A DNA stretch of 64,000 bases. Source: Gordonia liuliyuniae. GTDB taxonomy: Bacteria; Actinomycetota; Actinomycetes; Mycobacteriales; Mycobacteriaceae. Where the stretch lies: positions 62,001 through 126,000 of the forward strand of contig NZ_JAKKOT010000005.1 in the NCBI RefSeq assembly GCF_021739025.1, written 5' to 3'. Shown here one piece after another: positions 42,865 through 52,876 of the stretch (its first letter is position 1; each line of letters begins with the position of its first letter). The notes under the pieces are model-generated. The model made no database searches, was not told the DNA's origin, and worked only from the letters and a program-made list of their open reading frames with translations. The translations under genes were made by a program, and so were the position numbers.

Positions 42865-43596
42865 TCAGGAGTTCGGCGGCTGGGTGTTCCGCATGTGCTC
42901 GGCGTCGAGCATCGGAAGGTCGCCTCGACTGACGAGGCCGGTCGACAGCGCGTACTCGACGAGCTTGAGTCGACGGTTCGACGCCAGACGTCCGCCGCCG
43001 GCCCGCATGCCTGCGACGCCGATCAGGTCGAGTTTGTCGCACACGTTGTCGAGTTTCCGGTTGAACTTCGTCAGCGACCAGCCAAGGCGCGCAGCCGCTT
43101 TCGCGGAGCTGGGCAGCGCGCTCGCACCGGTGCCGTCGCGGCGGAGGATCGCCTCCGCGAGGACGAGAACGGCGAGCCTCTGGCTCTCGGTGAAGTTGGG
43201 GACGCCGCGCGTCGTGTCGCCGCCGACCGTCGAGGTGCCGACCGGCGGGGCGACCGCGGGCGCACCTGCCTGAACCTGGACCTCGTACGTGGTGGGTCCG
43301 GCGCTGAAGACGATGCTGGTCCGACCGAACACGAGAGGCATGCGCGCACCGGGCCCCAGCGTCGCGGAGAAGCCGAGATCGGCGGCGGTCACCGTCGCCG
43401 ACAGGTGGGTTCCGAGATTCGTCAGCCACCACATGCCGTTCTCGTCGTGCAGCAGCAGGAAACGACGATGCAGGTACGGATTGTCGTCGACGGTGAGGGT
43501 GGCTTCCCGGCCGATGTAGAACGGTTGACCGGGCACCACCTGGTAGCGCTCGCCGACGAACTCGACAAACGTCGTGCCGTCGCCCGCGGGCTGCAC
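42865..43596 (-). CDS. FHA-domain protein with C-terminal winged-helix-like region
   Basis: 243-residue protein. The N-terminus (about residues 10-100) is an FHA phosphothreonine-binding domain: FYIGREATLTVDDNPYLHRRF and WWLTNLG, with the Gly-Arg, His and Asn positions kept. After a Pro/Thr linker the C-terminus (about 130-240) is helical (ESQRLAVLVLAEAILRRDG; RLGWSLTKFNRKLDNVCDKL) and looks like a DNA-binding HTH, so it may be a phosphorylation-reading transcription factor. GTG start two bases after the PP2C stop, a tightly coupled pair. No Ser/Thr kinase gene is nearby. Confidence 0.8.
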   Translation of the reverse strand: MQPAGDGTTFVEFVGERYQVVPGQPFYIGREATLTVDDNPYLHRRFLLLHDENGMWWLTNLGTHLSATVTAADLGFSATLGPGARMPLVFGRTSIVFSAGPTTYEVQVQAGAPAVAPPVGTSTVGGDTTRGVPNFTESQRLAVLVLAEAILRRDGTGASALPSSAKAAARLGWSLTKFNRKLDNVCDKLDLIGVAGMRAGGGRLASNRRLKLVEYALSTGLVSRGDLPMLDAEHMRNTQPPNS

Positions 43597-43598
43597 CG

Positions 43599-44384
43599 CT
43601 ATCGGCTCACGGTCACCGCGGCGACGGTGACGTTGTCGTGGGCTCCGCTCTCGAGCGCGGCTTCGACGAGGGCGGCCGCGGCGAGTTCGACGTCGCCGTC
43701 GGCCGCGGCGACCACGGAGGCGATCTCGGAGTCATCGAGTTCGCCGTCCAGCCCGTCCGAGCAGAGGAGCACGATGTCGCCGGGAACCGCGGCGAACGCG
43801 AAGTAGTCGGCGATCGGTTCCGCCATGCCTGCGCCGAGTGCACGCGTGATCACGTTGCGTCGCGAGTCGACTCGCGCCTGCTCGGGTGTCAGGTAGCCCG
43901 CTTCGACGAGTTCCTGCACCTGGGAGTGGTCGACGCTGACCTGTCGCAACGCGCCCTGGGAGTACAGGTAGGTACGCGAGTCACCGATGTTGAACGCGAC
44001 CCACGCCGGGCCGTCCTCCCCTTCGGCGAGGAGAACACCCGTCGTCGTGGTTCCCGCGCGTCGCCCGGATTCGGAACCGAAAGCGCCGATCTTCTCCTGC
44101 GCCTGCACGAGCAGTGCGGCGACGGCGGTGCGCGTCGCGTCGAAGGGTTCGCCGACCGGAGCGTCGGCGAGGGTGAGGAGCGCGGCTTCGCTGGCGAGTT
44201 CGCCGCTGTCGTGACCGCCCATGCCGTCGGCGACGAGATAGCAGCCGGGAAGCGCCAGTGCGGCATCCTCGTTGGCTTCACGGACGCGGCCCACATGGCA
44301 GACCACCGACCAGTCGACGGTGACGTCGCCGATCCGATCCTGTCCGGTCCGCGCCTCGTCACGCAAGATGACGGTGTCGTCCAT
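43599..44384 (-). CDS. PP2C-family serine/threonine protein phosphatase
   Basis: 261-residue metal-dependent phosphatase. Motifs: HVGRVREANEDAAL near residue 28, VADGMGGHDSGE near 52, FNIGDSRTYLY near 128, LLCSDGLDGEL near 200 and HDNVTV near 250, the metal-binding acidic residues all being present. No membrane helix, unlike the classical PstP. The ATG of MDDTVILRD is preferred: GGGAGAGG is correctly spaced from it, whereas the GTG two codons earlier is too close. Coupled to the FHA gene, so the two probably form a reversible phospho-switch. Confidence 0.88.
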   Translation of the reverse strand: MDDTVILRDEARTGQDRIGDVTVDWSVVCHVGRVREANEDAALALPGCYLVADGMGGHDSGELASEAALLTLADAPVGEPFDATRTAVAALLVQAQEKIGAFGSESGRRAGTTTTGVLLAEGEDGPAWVAFNIGDSRTYLYSQGALRQVSVDHSQVQELVEAGYLTPEQARVDSRRNVITRALGAGMAEPIADYFAFAAVPGDIVLLCSDGLDGELDDSEIASVVAAADGDVELAAAALVEAALESGAHDNVTVAAVTVSR

Positions 44385-44590
44385 GCTCACCTCTCCCTGA
44401 GTACCCCTGGCTCATGAGTCGAAAGACTCCGCCGACCGGACGCGGTCGGGCCGGACAGCGCACTGTCACAGCTCGAGCCGTGCCGTCAGCGTAGTCGAGA
44501 TCACCGCCCATAATCATATCGGGACGGTGGCGCCAGGACTCCCCTGGCGCGCCTATCGCCCGATCGAGTCGGCGATCGCTGTCGGGTCGA

Positions 44591-45496
44591 TCACCAACCG
44601 CGCTCGGCGAGCCGGTGCGGCTGCGGCAGGTCGTCGACGTTGATGCCGACCATGGCTTCGCCGAGACCGCGCGAGACGTTCGCGAGCACGTCGGGGTCGT
44701 CGTAGAACGTCGTGGCCTTGACGATCGCGGCGGCACGCTGAGCCGGGTTGCCCGACTTGAAGATGCCCGAGCCGACGAAGACGCCCTCGGCGCCGAGTTG
44801 CATCATCATCGCTGCGTCGGCCGGGGTGGCGATACCGCCCGCGGTGAACAGCGTGACCGGAAGCTTGCCTGCCTTCGCGACCTCGACGACCAGGTCGTAC
44901 GGCGCCTGCAGTTCCTTCGCCGCCACGTACAGCTCATCCTCGGGAAGCGAGCTGAGACGACGGATCTGCTGGCGGATCTGACGCATGTGCGTCGTCGCGT
45001 TCGACACGTCACCGGTCCCGGCCTCGCCCTTGGACCGGATCATCGCCGCGCCCTCGTTGATGCGACGCAACGCCTCCCCGAGGTTGGTGGCACCGCACAC
45101 GAACGGCACGGTGAACGCGAACTTGTCGATGTGATTCTCGAAATCGGCCGGGGTCAGGACCTCGGACTCGTCGACGTAGTCGACACCGAGACTCTGCAGG
45201 ACCTGCGCCTCCACGAAGTGACCGATCCGAGCCTTCGCCATGACCGGGACCGACACCGCTTCGATGATCCCGTCGATCATGTCCGGGTCGCTCATGCGCG
45301 ACACGCCGCCCTGAGCGCGGATGTCGGCGGGCACGCGCTCGAGTGCCATCACGGCGACCGCACCGGCGTCCTCGGCGATCTTGGCCTGCTCGGGCGTGAC
45401 CACATCCATGATCACGCCGCCCTTCAGCATCTCGGCCATGCCGCGCTTGACACGGGCGGTACCGGTCGCCGGGGAGTTCTGCGGATCAGTGGTCAC
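44591..45496 (-). CDS. pdxS: Pyridoxal 5'-phosphate synthase lyase subunit PdxS
   Basis: (Beta/alpha)8 enzyme that builds PLP from ribose 5-phosphate, glyceraldehyde 3-phosphate and ammonia supplied by PdxT. The 301 residues include [32 protein letters not shown] with a Schiff-base Lys, and the phosphate-binding [18 protein letters not shown] start behind AAGGAG. In M. tuberculosis it is immediately followed by tesB and pdxT; here a four-gene insertion separates them. Confidence 0.97.
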   Translation of the reverse strand: MTTDPQNSPATGTARVKRGMAEMLKGGVIMDVVTPEQAKIAEDAGAVAVMALERVPADIRAQGGVSRMSDPDMIDGIIEAVSVPVMAKARIGHFVEAQVLQSLGVDYVDESEVLTPADFENHIDKFAFTVPFVCGATNLGEALRRINEGAAMIRSKGEAGTGDVSNATTHMRQIRQQIRRLSSLPEDELYVAAKELQAPYDLVVEVAKAGKLPVTLFTAGGIATPADAAMMMQLGAEGVFVGSGIFKSGNPAQRAAAIVKATTFYDDPDVLANVSRGLGEAMVGINVDDLPQPHRLAERGW

Positions 45497-45607
45497 GGGC
45501 GGTGCTCCTTGGTCTCAGGTGAGGGTCTGACGCGTCCAAGTAAACCCGATCAGGCGGCGTCGTCCAACGCCGGGTCGTCTCCTACGAGATGCACGCCACG
45601 CACGGGC

Positions 45608-46120
45608 TCATCCGCTGGTCACCCGCTCGGTGATCTCGAAGTAGGCCGGGCGCGGCGCGTGCCCCGCCAGGTGCAGCCATCGGACCATCCGACGACTCCG
45701 GAGGGTACGAACGTCACGGACCGCATCGTTGTAGAACCGGCGTGCCATCGTCACGCGGGTCTGCGCGTCGGCGAGCTCGGCTGTCAACGCCGCCGAGCGG
45801 CGTGCGGGGTCGGCGTGTGCGATGGCGGCCGACAGGCGGTTCTCGGCGGTCTCACGCACCTCGGGGGCAGCGCCTTCCGCAGCGTCGGCCGCGGCCGCCA
45901 AGTCGCGAGCACCCGACGCGTCGGGGTCGGCTGCGGCGATGGCCCGGGCGACGACGGCGCGTCGCTCCAACGCTCCGAACAGCGCTTGCCGAGTGAGATC
46001 GACGCGGATGTTCAGACGGTCCATCCTCGTCGCTCGGGTCGCCGACAGGACGACGAGCCACACGAGGCCGATGCCGACGGCTGTCCCGACGACGGTCGCG
46101 GTGGTCGCGGCGGCGGTCAT
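45608..46120 (-). CDS. LemA-like membrane protein downstream of pimA
   Basis: 170-residue protein with an N-terminal membrane helix (about residues 10-28) followed by a long helical, Ala-rich segment. The ending, MARRFYNDAVRDVRTLRSRR ... LAGHAPRPAYFEI, strongly recalls LemA-family proteins (YNDAV, LAG, YFE), which are membrane proteins of unclear role. The M. tuberculosis gene at this place is a larger membrane protein with a NUDIX domain; no NUDIX box is visible here. Probably cotranscribed with pimA, 31 bases upstream. Confidence 0.72.
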   Translation of the reverse strand: MTAAATTATVVGTAVGIGLVWLVVLSATRATRMDRLNIRVDLTRQALFGALERRAVVARAIAAADPDASGARDLAAAADAAEGAAPEVRETAENRLSAAIAHADPARRSAALTAELADAQTRVTMARRFYNDAVRDVRTLRSRRMVRWLHLAGHAPRPAYFEITERVTSG

Positions 46121-46151
46121 GCGGTGCCGCCTGCGGCGTCAGTGGTTCGCA

Positions 46152-47276
46152 TCAGTCGGACACCACCACGGGGCCGGCGTTGTAGGTGACGGTGTCGTAG
46201 ACGCTCTGGATCTGGTCGGCGACTCGCGACCAGTCGTAGAGGTCGGCGCGCTCGCGGCCGCGGGCGACGTATCGTGCGCGCAGGTCGTCGTCGCCGAGCA
46301 GCGAATTGACCTGGTCGGCGAGGGCGGTCGGCGACCCCGTCGCCACCAGGCAGCCTGCCTGCCCGCTGTCGAGGACCCGGGAGAACGCGACGAGGTCGCT
46401 CGCCACGACCGCGGCGCCTGCGGCCATCGCCTCGACGAGCACGATGCCGAAACTCTCGCCGCCCAGGTTCGGTGCGACGTACACGTCGACACTCGCCAAC
46501 GCGCGCGCCTTCGTCTCGTCGTCGACCATGCCGAGGAATCGGAGACGATCGGCCAGACCGCCCGCACGTCGACGCAGCGCCGCCTCGTTCCCGCCGCCGA
46601 CCACGAGGACCTGGACGTCGGGGAACTCTTCGACGATGCTCGGCAATGCACGCATCAGGATGTCGATGCCCTTGCGCGGCTCGTCGAACCGGCCGAGGAA
46701 CATCACGGTGCGGCCGGCCCGCGGATATCCGTCCAGTGGAGTCGCCTCGGTGAACGCCGCGACGTCGACACCGTTGGGGATCTCGACCGCGTCGTTGCCG
46801 AGGGACTCCATCTGCCAGCGCCTCGCAAGCTCGGAGACCGCGATCTTGCCGCTGATCCGTTCGCGGAACTGGCGAAGCACCGAATCGAAGATCGACAGCC
46901 ACATCGACTTCGTCGTCGACGTGTGGAACGTCGTGACGATGGGCCCGCTGGCGACCATCAACGACAGCATGGACAGGCTCGGCGAGTTCGGCTCGTGCAC
47001 GTGCAGCACGTCGAACTCGTTCGTCGCGATCCATCGACGGAGACGATGGTAGGCCTTGGGCGAGAACGTGACGCGCGAGACCGATCCGTTGTACGGGATG
47101 CCGAGCGCGGGGCCAGCGGAGTCGACGTAGTCGGGAAGGACGACGTCGGGGCCGGCGGGCGCGAGCACACGCACCTCGTGGCCGCGGCCGACGAACACCT
47201 CCGCTAGCTCGACGACGTGCGCTTGGACACCGCCCGGCACGTCGAACGAGTACGGGCAGATCATGCCGATCTTCAC
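46152..47276 (-). CDS. pimA: Phosphatidylinositol alpha-mannosyltransferase PimA
   Basis: GT4 glycosyltransferase that puts the first mannose from GDP-mannose on phosphatidylinositol at the inner membrane face, starting PIM/LM/LAM synthesis. It is 374 residues: acceptor domain opening MKIGMICPYSFDVPGGVQ with the conserved Gly-Gly loop, HEPNSPSLSM near residue 100, VMFLGRFDEPRKG near 190 and the donor-binding GESFGIVLVEAMAAG near 270. GTG start, seven bases after the acyltransferase gene. Confidence 0.96.
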   Translation of the reverse strand: MKIGMICPYSFDVPGGVQAHVVELAEVFVGRGHEVRVLAPAGPDVVLPDYVDSAGPALGIPYNGSVSRVTFSPKAYHRLRRWIATNEFDVLHVHEPNSPSLSMLSLMVASGPIVTTFHTSTTKSMWLSIFDSVLRQFRERISGKIAVSELARRWQMESLGNDAVEIPNGVDVAAFTEATPLDGYPRAGRTVMFLGRFDEPRKGIDILMRALPSIVEEFPDVQVLVVGGGNEAALRRRAGGLADRLRFLGMVDDETKARALASVDVYVAPNLGGESFGIVLVEAMAAGAAVVASDLVAFSRVLDSGQAGCLVATGSPTALADQVNSLLGDDDLRARYVARGRERADLYDWSRVADQIQSVYDTVTYNAGPVVVSD

Positions 47277-47283
47277 GCGAACC

Positions 47284-48198
47284 TCATTCGATTCCGAGCC
47301 GCGCCCGACGTTCGGGCGACCAGTCGGCCTCCCACAACGGCTGCAGCATGTGCCAGTCGGCGGGCGCGGTCGCGATGTCGCGGGTGAACGCGTCGGCGAG
47401 CCGCTGCGCGGTCGGTGCGATACCGCCGTCGGTGTCGATGACGGTACCGCAGCTCAGGTGCGACGTCCCGACACCCGTATACCGGTGATGCACGGCGTGC
47501 AGGACCGCGCCGGTCTCGATGGCGAGCTTCGCCGAGCCTGCCGGGATGCGGGTTTTCTCCCCGAACATCGTGACCGGCACTCCGTGCGCGGACAGGTCAC
47601 GGTCGGCCATGAGGCAGACGAGGCCTCCCGCGCGCAGACGCTCAGCGAGGACCTGGAACGGTGGTTGTTCGCCGCCGGTGAGCGGGAACACCTCGAAGCC
47701 GAGAGACTCCCGGTAGGCGACGAACTGGTCGAACAGCGACTCCGGTTCGAGACGTTCGGCGACGGTCGCGAACCGGCCGTAGTTCTTCACCAGCCACACG
47801 CCTGCGATGTCCCAGTTCCCCGAGTGCGGCAGTGCCATCACGACGCCTCGCCCGGACCGGATCGACGCGTCGAGCGAGTCCCGGTCGTAGTCGGTCATTG
47901 CCACGCTTGCCGCGATCGCGTCGGGGTCTGTCGTCGGCAGCCGGAACGCTTCACGCCAGTAGCGCGCGTACGAGCGCATGGCCTCTTCGACCAGTTGGGC
48001 GGGGACGTCGTCGGGCGTCGTGCCGATCACCCGGGCCAGGTTCTTCCGGAGCTGTTCCGGTCCACCGTTCCGGCGGCCGGCGAAGGTTCCCGCCGCGTCG
48101 AAGACGCCGCGCGCCAGCGTCTCCGGCGAGTACTTGACGGCCGCCCACCCGGCGCGATAACCGAGGTCGGCGACGATGTCGCCCAATCCGCCCAGCAC
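47284..48198 (-). CDS. Phosphatidylinositol mannoside acyltransferase (PatA-like)
   Basis: Lysophospholipid/lauroyl acyltransferase-family protein, 304 residues, which acylates the mannose added by PimA. The catalytic HxxxxD box is LPHSGNWD near residue 124, followed by the Arg/Glu-containing segments MADRDLS and FGEKTRIPAGSAKLA near 215. An N-terminal hydrophobic stretch should keep it at the membrane. GTG start, three bases after pgsA; the pgsA-acyltransferase-pimA order is diagnostic of mycolata. Confidence 0.93.
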   Translation of the reverse strand: MLGGLGDIVADLGYRAGWAAVKYSPETLARGVFDAAGTFAGRRNGGPEQLRKNLARVIGTTPDDVPAQLVEEAMRSYARYWREAFRLPTTDPDAIAASVAMTDYDRDSLDASIRSGRGVVMALPHSGNWDIAGVWLVKNYGRFATVAERLEPESLFDQFVAYRESLGFEVFPLTGGEQPPFQVLAERLRAGGLVCLMADRDLSAHGVPVTMFGEKTRIPAGSAKLAIETGAVLHAVHHRYTGVGTSHLSCGTVIDTDGGIAPTAQRLADAFTRDIATAPADWHMLQPLWEADWSPERRARLGIE

Positions 48199-48201
48199 CT
48201 G

Positions 48202-48876
48202 TCAGGCCTCCCCGGTTCGTTCGTCGGGCTCGGCTACGGCCGGTGTCGCGGCCGGGATCAGTTCACGCGCGCCCGGCGAGCAGTAGATCGACCACATGCG
48301 CTGCGCGACGGTGATCAGGCTCAGGACCGCGAGCGCCCACATCGCGACGTGGATCGCCCACGACCAGTGCAGTCCCGGAAAGTCTGTGAGGCCTGCGCCG
48401 ACGAGCACGATGATGAGGCGGTCGGGTCGTTCGATGAGCCCGCCGTCGCCGTTCAGGCCGGCCGCCTCGGCGCGCGCCTTGGCGTACGAGATGACCTGTG
48501 AGGTCACCAGGCAGATCAGGGTGGCGATGAGCAGCAGTTCGTGCGGGTCCTGGACGGCCGCCCACCATGCGAGGCCGCCGAAGATCGCGCCGTCGGCGAT
48601 GCGGTCGCACGTCGCGTCGAGCACCGAACCGAAACGGGTGCCGCCGCCGCGGGCGCGGGCCATCGCGCCGTCGAGCATGTCGAACATGACGAACGCCCAC
48701 GTCACGAGGGCTCCGGCGAACAGGTGCCCCTGTGAGAACAGCCAGATCGACGCGGCGACGGTCACGACCGTGCCGATGATTGTCATCAGGTCCGGGGTGA
48801 GACCGGTCCGGATGAGGGCGCGGCCGATCGGCAGTGTCACCTTCGACACCGACGCGCGGCCTTTGATGCTAAGCAC
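48202..48876 (-). CDS. pgsA: Phosphatidylinositol phosphate synthase
   Basis: CDP-alcohol phosphatidyltransferase, 224 residues, making phosphatidylinositol phosphate from CDP-diacylglycerol and inositol 3-phosphate. The metal-binding motif DMLDGAMARARGGGTRFG and SVLDATCDRIAD near residues 66-95 matches the family signature (DxxDGxxAR...GxxxDxxxD). Six membrane helices are expected. GTG start overlapping the HIT-gene end by eight bases. Confidence 0.94.
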   Translation of the reverse strand: MLSIKGRASVSKVTLPIGRALIRTGLTPDLMTIIGTVVTVAASIWLFSQGHLFAGALVTWAFVMFDMLDGAMARARGGGTRFGSVLDATCDRIADGAIFGGLAWWAAVQDPHELLLIATLICLVTSQVISYAKARAEAAGLNGDGGLIERPDRLIIVLVGAGLTDFPGLHWSWAIHVAMWALAVLSLITVAQRMWSIYCSPGARELIPAATPAVAEPDERTGEA

Positions 48877-49426
48877 TCTCTGGTCCCCCGAGGTCCGTCC
48901 ACGCCCGCGCCAGCAGCGTCCGCGTGTCCTGAAGCAGTTGTGGCATCACTTTCGTGTCGCCGACGACGGTGATGAAGTTCGCGTCGCCCAACCATCGTGG
49001 CACGACGTGCTGGTGCAGGTGCTCCGACAGCGACCCGCCTGCGGCCGCACCGAGGTTGAGACCGACGTTGAACGCGTTCGGGTTCGACACCGATTTGATG
49101 ACACGGATCAGATGCTGGGTGAACGACATCAGCTCGCGCGATTCGTCGACCGTCAGATCCTCCAGGTCGGCCACCTGGCGATACGGCACGATCATGGTGT
49201 GCCCAGGGTTGTACGGGTACAGGTTGAGCACCGCGTACACGCTCTCGCCGCGCGCGATGATGAGGCCTTCCTCGTCGGTCATCCGAGGGATGTCCAGGAA
49301 CGGATGGCCAGTGAGCTCACCGCCGTCGGACGCCTTCTTCGGCGACTCCGCGGTGATGTAGCTCATCCGGTGCGGAGTCCAGAGTCGTTCCAGGCCCTCG
49401 CGCGCCGAACGGTCGGCCGCTGTCAT
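48869..49426 (-). CDS. HIT-family hydrolase / AP4A phosphorylase-like
   Basis: 185-residue histidine-triad protein with the catalytic [11 protein letters not shown] near residue 137 and the upstream NPFN-like [15 protein letters not shown]. The M. tuberculosis homologue at this position (Rv2613c) acts as a diadenosine tetraphosphate phosphorylase; the same role is likely here. The ATG overlaps the thrS stop (ATGA). The pairing with a tRNA synthetase makes sense because synthetases generate AP4A. Confidence 0.93.
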   Translation of the reverse strand: MTAADRSAREGLERLWTPHRMSYITAESPKKASDGGELTGHPFLDIPRMTDEEGLIIARGESVYAVLNLYPYNPGHTMIVPYRQVADLEDLTVDESRELMSFTQHLIRVIKSVSNPNAFNVGLNLGAAAGGSLSEHLHQHVVPRWLGDANFITVVGDTKVMPQLLQDTRTLLARAWTDLGGPESA

Positions 49427-51525
49427 CGGCGTTTCCTCACGAGTTCGAGGAACTCACGCATCGTGTCGGCGGTCGGCGAGTCGTTGCGGCGCGACTCCTC
49501 CCACTCGTCGATGGCGACCACCGCGTCGTCGACGTCCACCCCGTTGAGTTGTGTGCCGTCCCGGAACCGGAAGCTGACAGCGTTGGCTTCGACGTCGCGT
49601 TCCCCGGCGAGCAGCATGAACGGAACCTTGGCCGCGGTGTGGTTGCGGATCTTCTTCTGCATCCGGTCGTCGGAGTGGTCGACCTCGGCGCGGACCCGGC
49701 GGCTCTTGAGCCGATTGACCGTCGTCTGCAGATGCCCGGCGAACGCGTCCGCAACGGGGATGCCGACCACCTGCACCGGCGACAGCCAGACCGGGAAAGC
49801 GCCCGCGTAGTGCTCGGTGAGCACGCCGAAGAACCGCTCGATGGAGCCGAACAGCGCGCGGTGGATCATCACCGGACGCTTCTTGGTGCCGTCGGTCGCC
49901 GTGTACTCGAGGTCGAAACGCTCCGGCAGGTTGAAGTCGAGTTGCAACGTCGACATCTGCCAGGTGCGACCGAGCGCGTCCTTGACCTGAACGGAGATCT
50001 TCGGACCGTAGAACGCCGCGCCCTCCGGGTCGGGGACGAGTTCGAGCCCGGACGCCTCGCCGACCTCCCGGAGCGTCTGCGTGGCTTGCTCCCAGACCTC
50101 GTCCGAGCCGACGTACTTGACCGGATCCTTCGTCGACAGTTCCAAGTAGTAGTCGTCGAGTCCGTAGTCCTTGAGCAACTGCAGCACGAAGTTCAGCGTG
50201 GTCGTGAGCTCGTCGACGACCTGCTCCTGCGTGCAGTAGATGTGGGCGTCGTCCTGAGTGAATCCGCGAGCGCGCGTGAGACCGTGCACCACGCCGGACT
50301 TCTCGTAGCGGTAGACCGAACCGAACTCGAACAGCCGCAACGGAAGCTCCCGGTACGACCGTCCGCGGGAGCCGTAGATCAGGTTGTGCATCGGGCAGTT
50401 CATCGGCTTGACGTAGTAGTCCTGGCCGGGTTTACGGACCGTGCCGTCCTCGTTGTATTCGGCGTCGAGCTGCATCGGCGGGAACATGCCGTCGGCGTAC
50501 CAGTCGAGGTGTCCGGACACCTCGAACAGGTTGCTCTTGGTGACGTGCGGGGTGTTGACGAACTCGTACCCGGCGGCCGCATGCTGCTCGCGCGAGTAGT
50601 CCTCCATCTCCTTGCGGATGATGCCGCCCTTGGGGTGGAACACCGGCAGACCCGAACCGAGCTCGTCGGGGAAGCTGAACAGATCCAGTTCGCTGCCCAG
50701 ACGACGGTGGTCGCGCTTCTCCGCTTCGGCCAGCCGGTCGAGATAGAGATCGAGCGCCTCGGTCGTCTCCCAGGCCGTGCCGTACACGCGCTGCAGATCG
50801 GCCAGGCTCTGGTCGCCTCGCCAGTAGGCGGCCGAGCTGCGGGTCAGTTTGAACGCCGGGATGTACTTGGTGGTCGGCACATGCGGGCCGCGGCACAGGT
50901 CGCCCCATACTCGGTCGCCCGTGCGCGGGTTCAGGTTGTCGTACGCGGTGAGCTCTCCGCCGCCGACCTCCATGATCTCGTCATCGTCGGCTGCGCCCTT
51001 GTCGTCGATCAGTTCGAGTTTGAACGGCTCGTTCGCGAGTTCCGCGCGGGCCTGGTCCTTGGACTCGTAGACGCGGCGGGAGAACTTCTGACCGGACTTG
51101 ATGATCTTGCGCATCTGCTTCTCGAGGACCTTCAGATCCTCGGGGGTGAACGGGTCGTCGACGGCGAAGTCGTAGTAGAAGCCGTCGGTGATCGGCGGCC
51201 CGATCCCCAACTGCGCCTTCGGGTTCAGGTCCTGCACGGCCTGCGCGAGCACATGCGCGGCGGAGTGTCGGATCACCGAACGCCCGTCGTCGGAGTCGGC
51301 GGTCACCGGCTCGACGTACTTGTCGATGTCCGGCGCCCACGACAGGTCACGAAGGGTGCCGTCGGCTTCCCGGACGACGACGACGGCCTGCGGACCCTTG
51401 TTCGGCAGCTCGACGCCGTCGGGAAGTTCGGTGTCCCGCATCGCTGCGCCCGCAGTAGTGCCCGCCGGAACCCGCACGGTCTCGGGAAGGCGAACTCGTT
51501 GAGCGGACGCGACGTTGTCGGGCAC
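49423..51525 (-). CDS. thrS: Threonyl-tRNA synthetase
   Basis: Class II synthetase, 700 residues: TGS domain at the N-terminus, editing domain with [11 protein letters not shown] near residue 87, catalytic core with the zinc-binding MNCPMHN near 378 and [15 protein letters not shown] near 400, and anticodon-binding domain at the C-terminus ([12 protein letters not shown]). GTG start. First gene of the thrS-HIT-pgsA-patA-pimA operon. Confidence 0.98.
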   Translation of the reverse strand: MPDNVASAQRVRLPETVRVPAGTTAGAAMRDTELPDGVELPNKGPQAVVVVREADGTLRDLSWAPDIDKYVEPVTADSDDGRSVIRHSAAHVLAQAVQDLNPKAQLGIGPPITDGFYYDFAVDDPFTPEDLKVLEKQMRKIIKSGQKFSRRVYESKDQARAELANEPFKLELIDDKGAADDDEIMEVGGGELTAYDNLNPRTGDRVWGDLCRGPHVPTTKYIPAFKLTRSSAAYWRGDQSLADLQRVYGTAWETTEALDLYLDRLAEAEKRDHRRLGSELDLFSFPDELGSGLPVFHPKGGIIRKEMEDYSREQHAAAGYEFVNTPHVTKSNLFEVSGHLDWYADGMFPPMQLDAEYNEDGTVRKPGQDYYVKPMNCPMHNLIYGSRGRSYRELPLRLFEFGSVYRYEKSGVVHGLTRARGFTQDDAHIYCTQEQVVDELTTTLNFVLQLLKDYGLDDYYLELSTKDPVKYVGSDEVWEQATQTLREVGEASGLELVPDPEGAAFYGPKISVQVKDALGRTWQMSTLQLDFNLPERFDLEYTATDGTKKRPVMIHRALFGSIERFFGVLTEHYAGAFPVWLSPVQVVGIPVADAFAGHLQTTVNRLKSRRVRAEVDHSDDRMQKKIRNHTAAKVPFMLLAGERDVEANAVSFRFRDGTQLNGVDVDDAVVAIDEWEESRRNDSPTADTMREFLELVRKRR

Positions 51526-51663
51526 TTGCTGACTCCTGTGTTTCGGGCTGACGACATGAAACTGTCGAGCTTGATGTTATCGGTCCCGTCCACACCACGG
51601 CGTACCGCACCCGATGTCTCAGGCCGATCGAGCGACCTTGCGATCGGCCGCACACCCCACTCA

Positions 51664-51703
51664 TTGATCGAGCGGAGTCGAGATCTCGACTCCGCTCGAT
51701 CAA
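51664..51703. repeat. Perfect 40-bp palindrome upstream of thrS
   Basis: Two exact 20-base arms meet without a loop: TTGATCGAGCGGAGTCGAGA (51664-51683) and its complement (51684-51703). It sits between thrS and the downstream end of an acyl-CoA dehydrogenase gene. It has the look of a REP-type element and could act as a terminator for the dehydrogenase pair. Confidence 0.85.
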
Positions 51704-51718
51704 CGCCGCGCGCTCACC

Positions 51719-52870
51719 TCAGCGAGGCGGTGCCGTCAACTCCACGTATCGGGCGAGGTGACGGTCGGTGGCGCCGTACTCGTACTGCAGCGCGGTCAGC
51801 CGTTTGAAGTAGTGGCCGATCGCCAACTCTTCGGTCATGCCCATGCCGCCGTGGAGTTGTACTGCGTTCTGCCCGACGAAACGGGCGGCGCGCCCGACGG
51901 TGACCTTGGCCGCCGATACCGCGCGAGCCCTCTCCGCCGGCGCCGCGTCGATCTTGATCGTTGCCAGAAGCGCTGCGGCGGAGGCCTGTTCCACTTCGAT
52001 GAGCATGTCGACCATGCGGTGGCTGAGTACCTGGAAGCTACTCAACGGCACCCCGAACTGTTGCCGCTGCTTGCTGTACTCGACGGTGTCGTCGAGCACT
52101 TTGCGCATCGCGCCGACTGCCTCGGCGCAGACCGCGGCTGAGCCTTCGTCGACGGCACGCGACAGCGCCTCGGTCGCCTCATCGCCGGTCAACAGGAGCG
52201 AGTCACCCGGCACTCGGGCTCCGGCGAACACGATGTCGGCGGCCTGCCGGTCGTCGACGGTGCGGATGGCGTGTGCCGTGACCCCCTCCGCCGTGGCGTC
52301 GTACGGGAAGACGAACAGGCCGAGTTCGGGCTGGCCGGACCCGGCTTGTTCACCGTCGATCTGCGCGGTGACGATGAGGTGGGTCGCGATGGGCGCGTCG
52401 ACGACGAGCGCCTTCGAGCCGTCGAGCACCCACTGGTCACCATCGCGGCGGGCGGTGGTCGAGACCGAGGTCAGATTGTCGGACGAGTCCTCGGCCGCGG
52501 CGAGTGCGACGATGGCCTCGCCTTCGGCGATCTGTGCGGTGACGGTGTTCGCGACGTCTGAGCCGATGCGCGAGAGCAGTCCACCCGCGACGACGACGGT
52601 GTTGACGTACGGTTCGACGACGAGCGCATGGCCGAGTGCTTCAGCGATCACCATGGTCTCGACGGGACCGCCGCCCATGCCGCCTGCCGACTCGGGCAGG
52701 GTGGCGCCGAGGATTCCGAGGTCGTGCGCGAACGCCTTCCAGATGTCCGGCTGCCAGCCGGGACCGGTCTTGACTGCCGCGCGCGAGGATTCGAGTCCGT
52801 AGCGCGTTGCGAGGAATTGGGCGAGCCCGTCGCGCAGCAACTGCTGCTCTGCGGAGAGTTCAAAGTCCAT
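51719..52870 (-). CDS. Acyl-CoA dehydrogenase (small partner of a pair)
   Basis: 383-residue acyl-CoA dehydrogenase-fold protein (MDFELSAEQQLLRDGLAQFL; LPESAGGMGGG; QLHGGMGMTEELAIGHYFKRL). The segment at the usual catalytic Glu position shows no obvious base, as in the non-catalytic chains of actinobacterial alpha2beta2 dehydrogenases used for sterol side chains or branched acids. The paired larger chain lies six bases upstream. Whether they form a heteromer is inference from size, order and coupling. Confidence 0.88.
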   Translation of the reverse strand: MDFELSAEQQLLRDGLAQFLATRYGLESSRAAVKTGPGWQPDIWKAFAHDLGILGATLPESAGGMGGGPVETMVIAEALGHALVVEPYVNTVVVAGGLLSRIGSDVANTVTAQIAEGEAIVALAAAEDSSDNLTSVSTTARRDGDQWVLDGSKALVVDAPIATHLIVTAQIDGEQAGSGQPELGLFVFPYDATAEGVTAHAIRTVDDRQAADIVFAGARVPGDSLLLTGDEATEALSRAVDEGSAAVCAEAVGAMRKVLDDTVEYSKQRQQFGVPLSSFQVLSHRMVDMLIEVEQASAAALLATIKIDAAPAERARAVSAAKVTVGRAARFVGQNAVQLHGGMGMTEELAIGHYFKRLTALQYEYGATDRHLARYVELTAPPR

Positions 52871-52876
52871 GGTGTG

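Noticed and set aside
49549..51807. 752-codon open frame on the plus strand
   Set aside because: Antisense to thrS; low-complexity His/Arg/Leu/Val-rich shadow.
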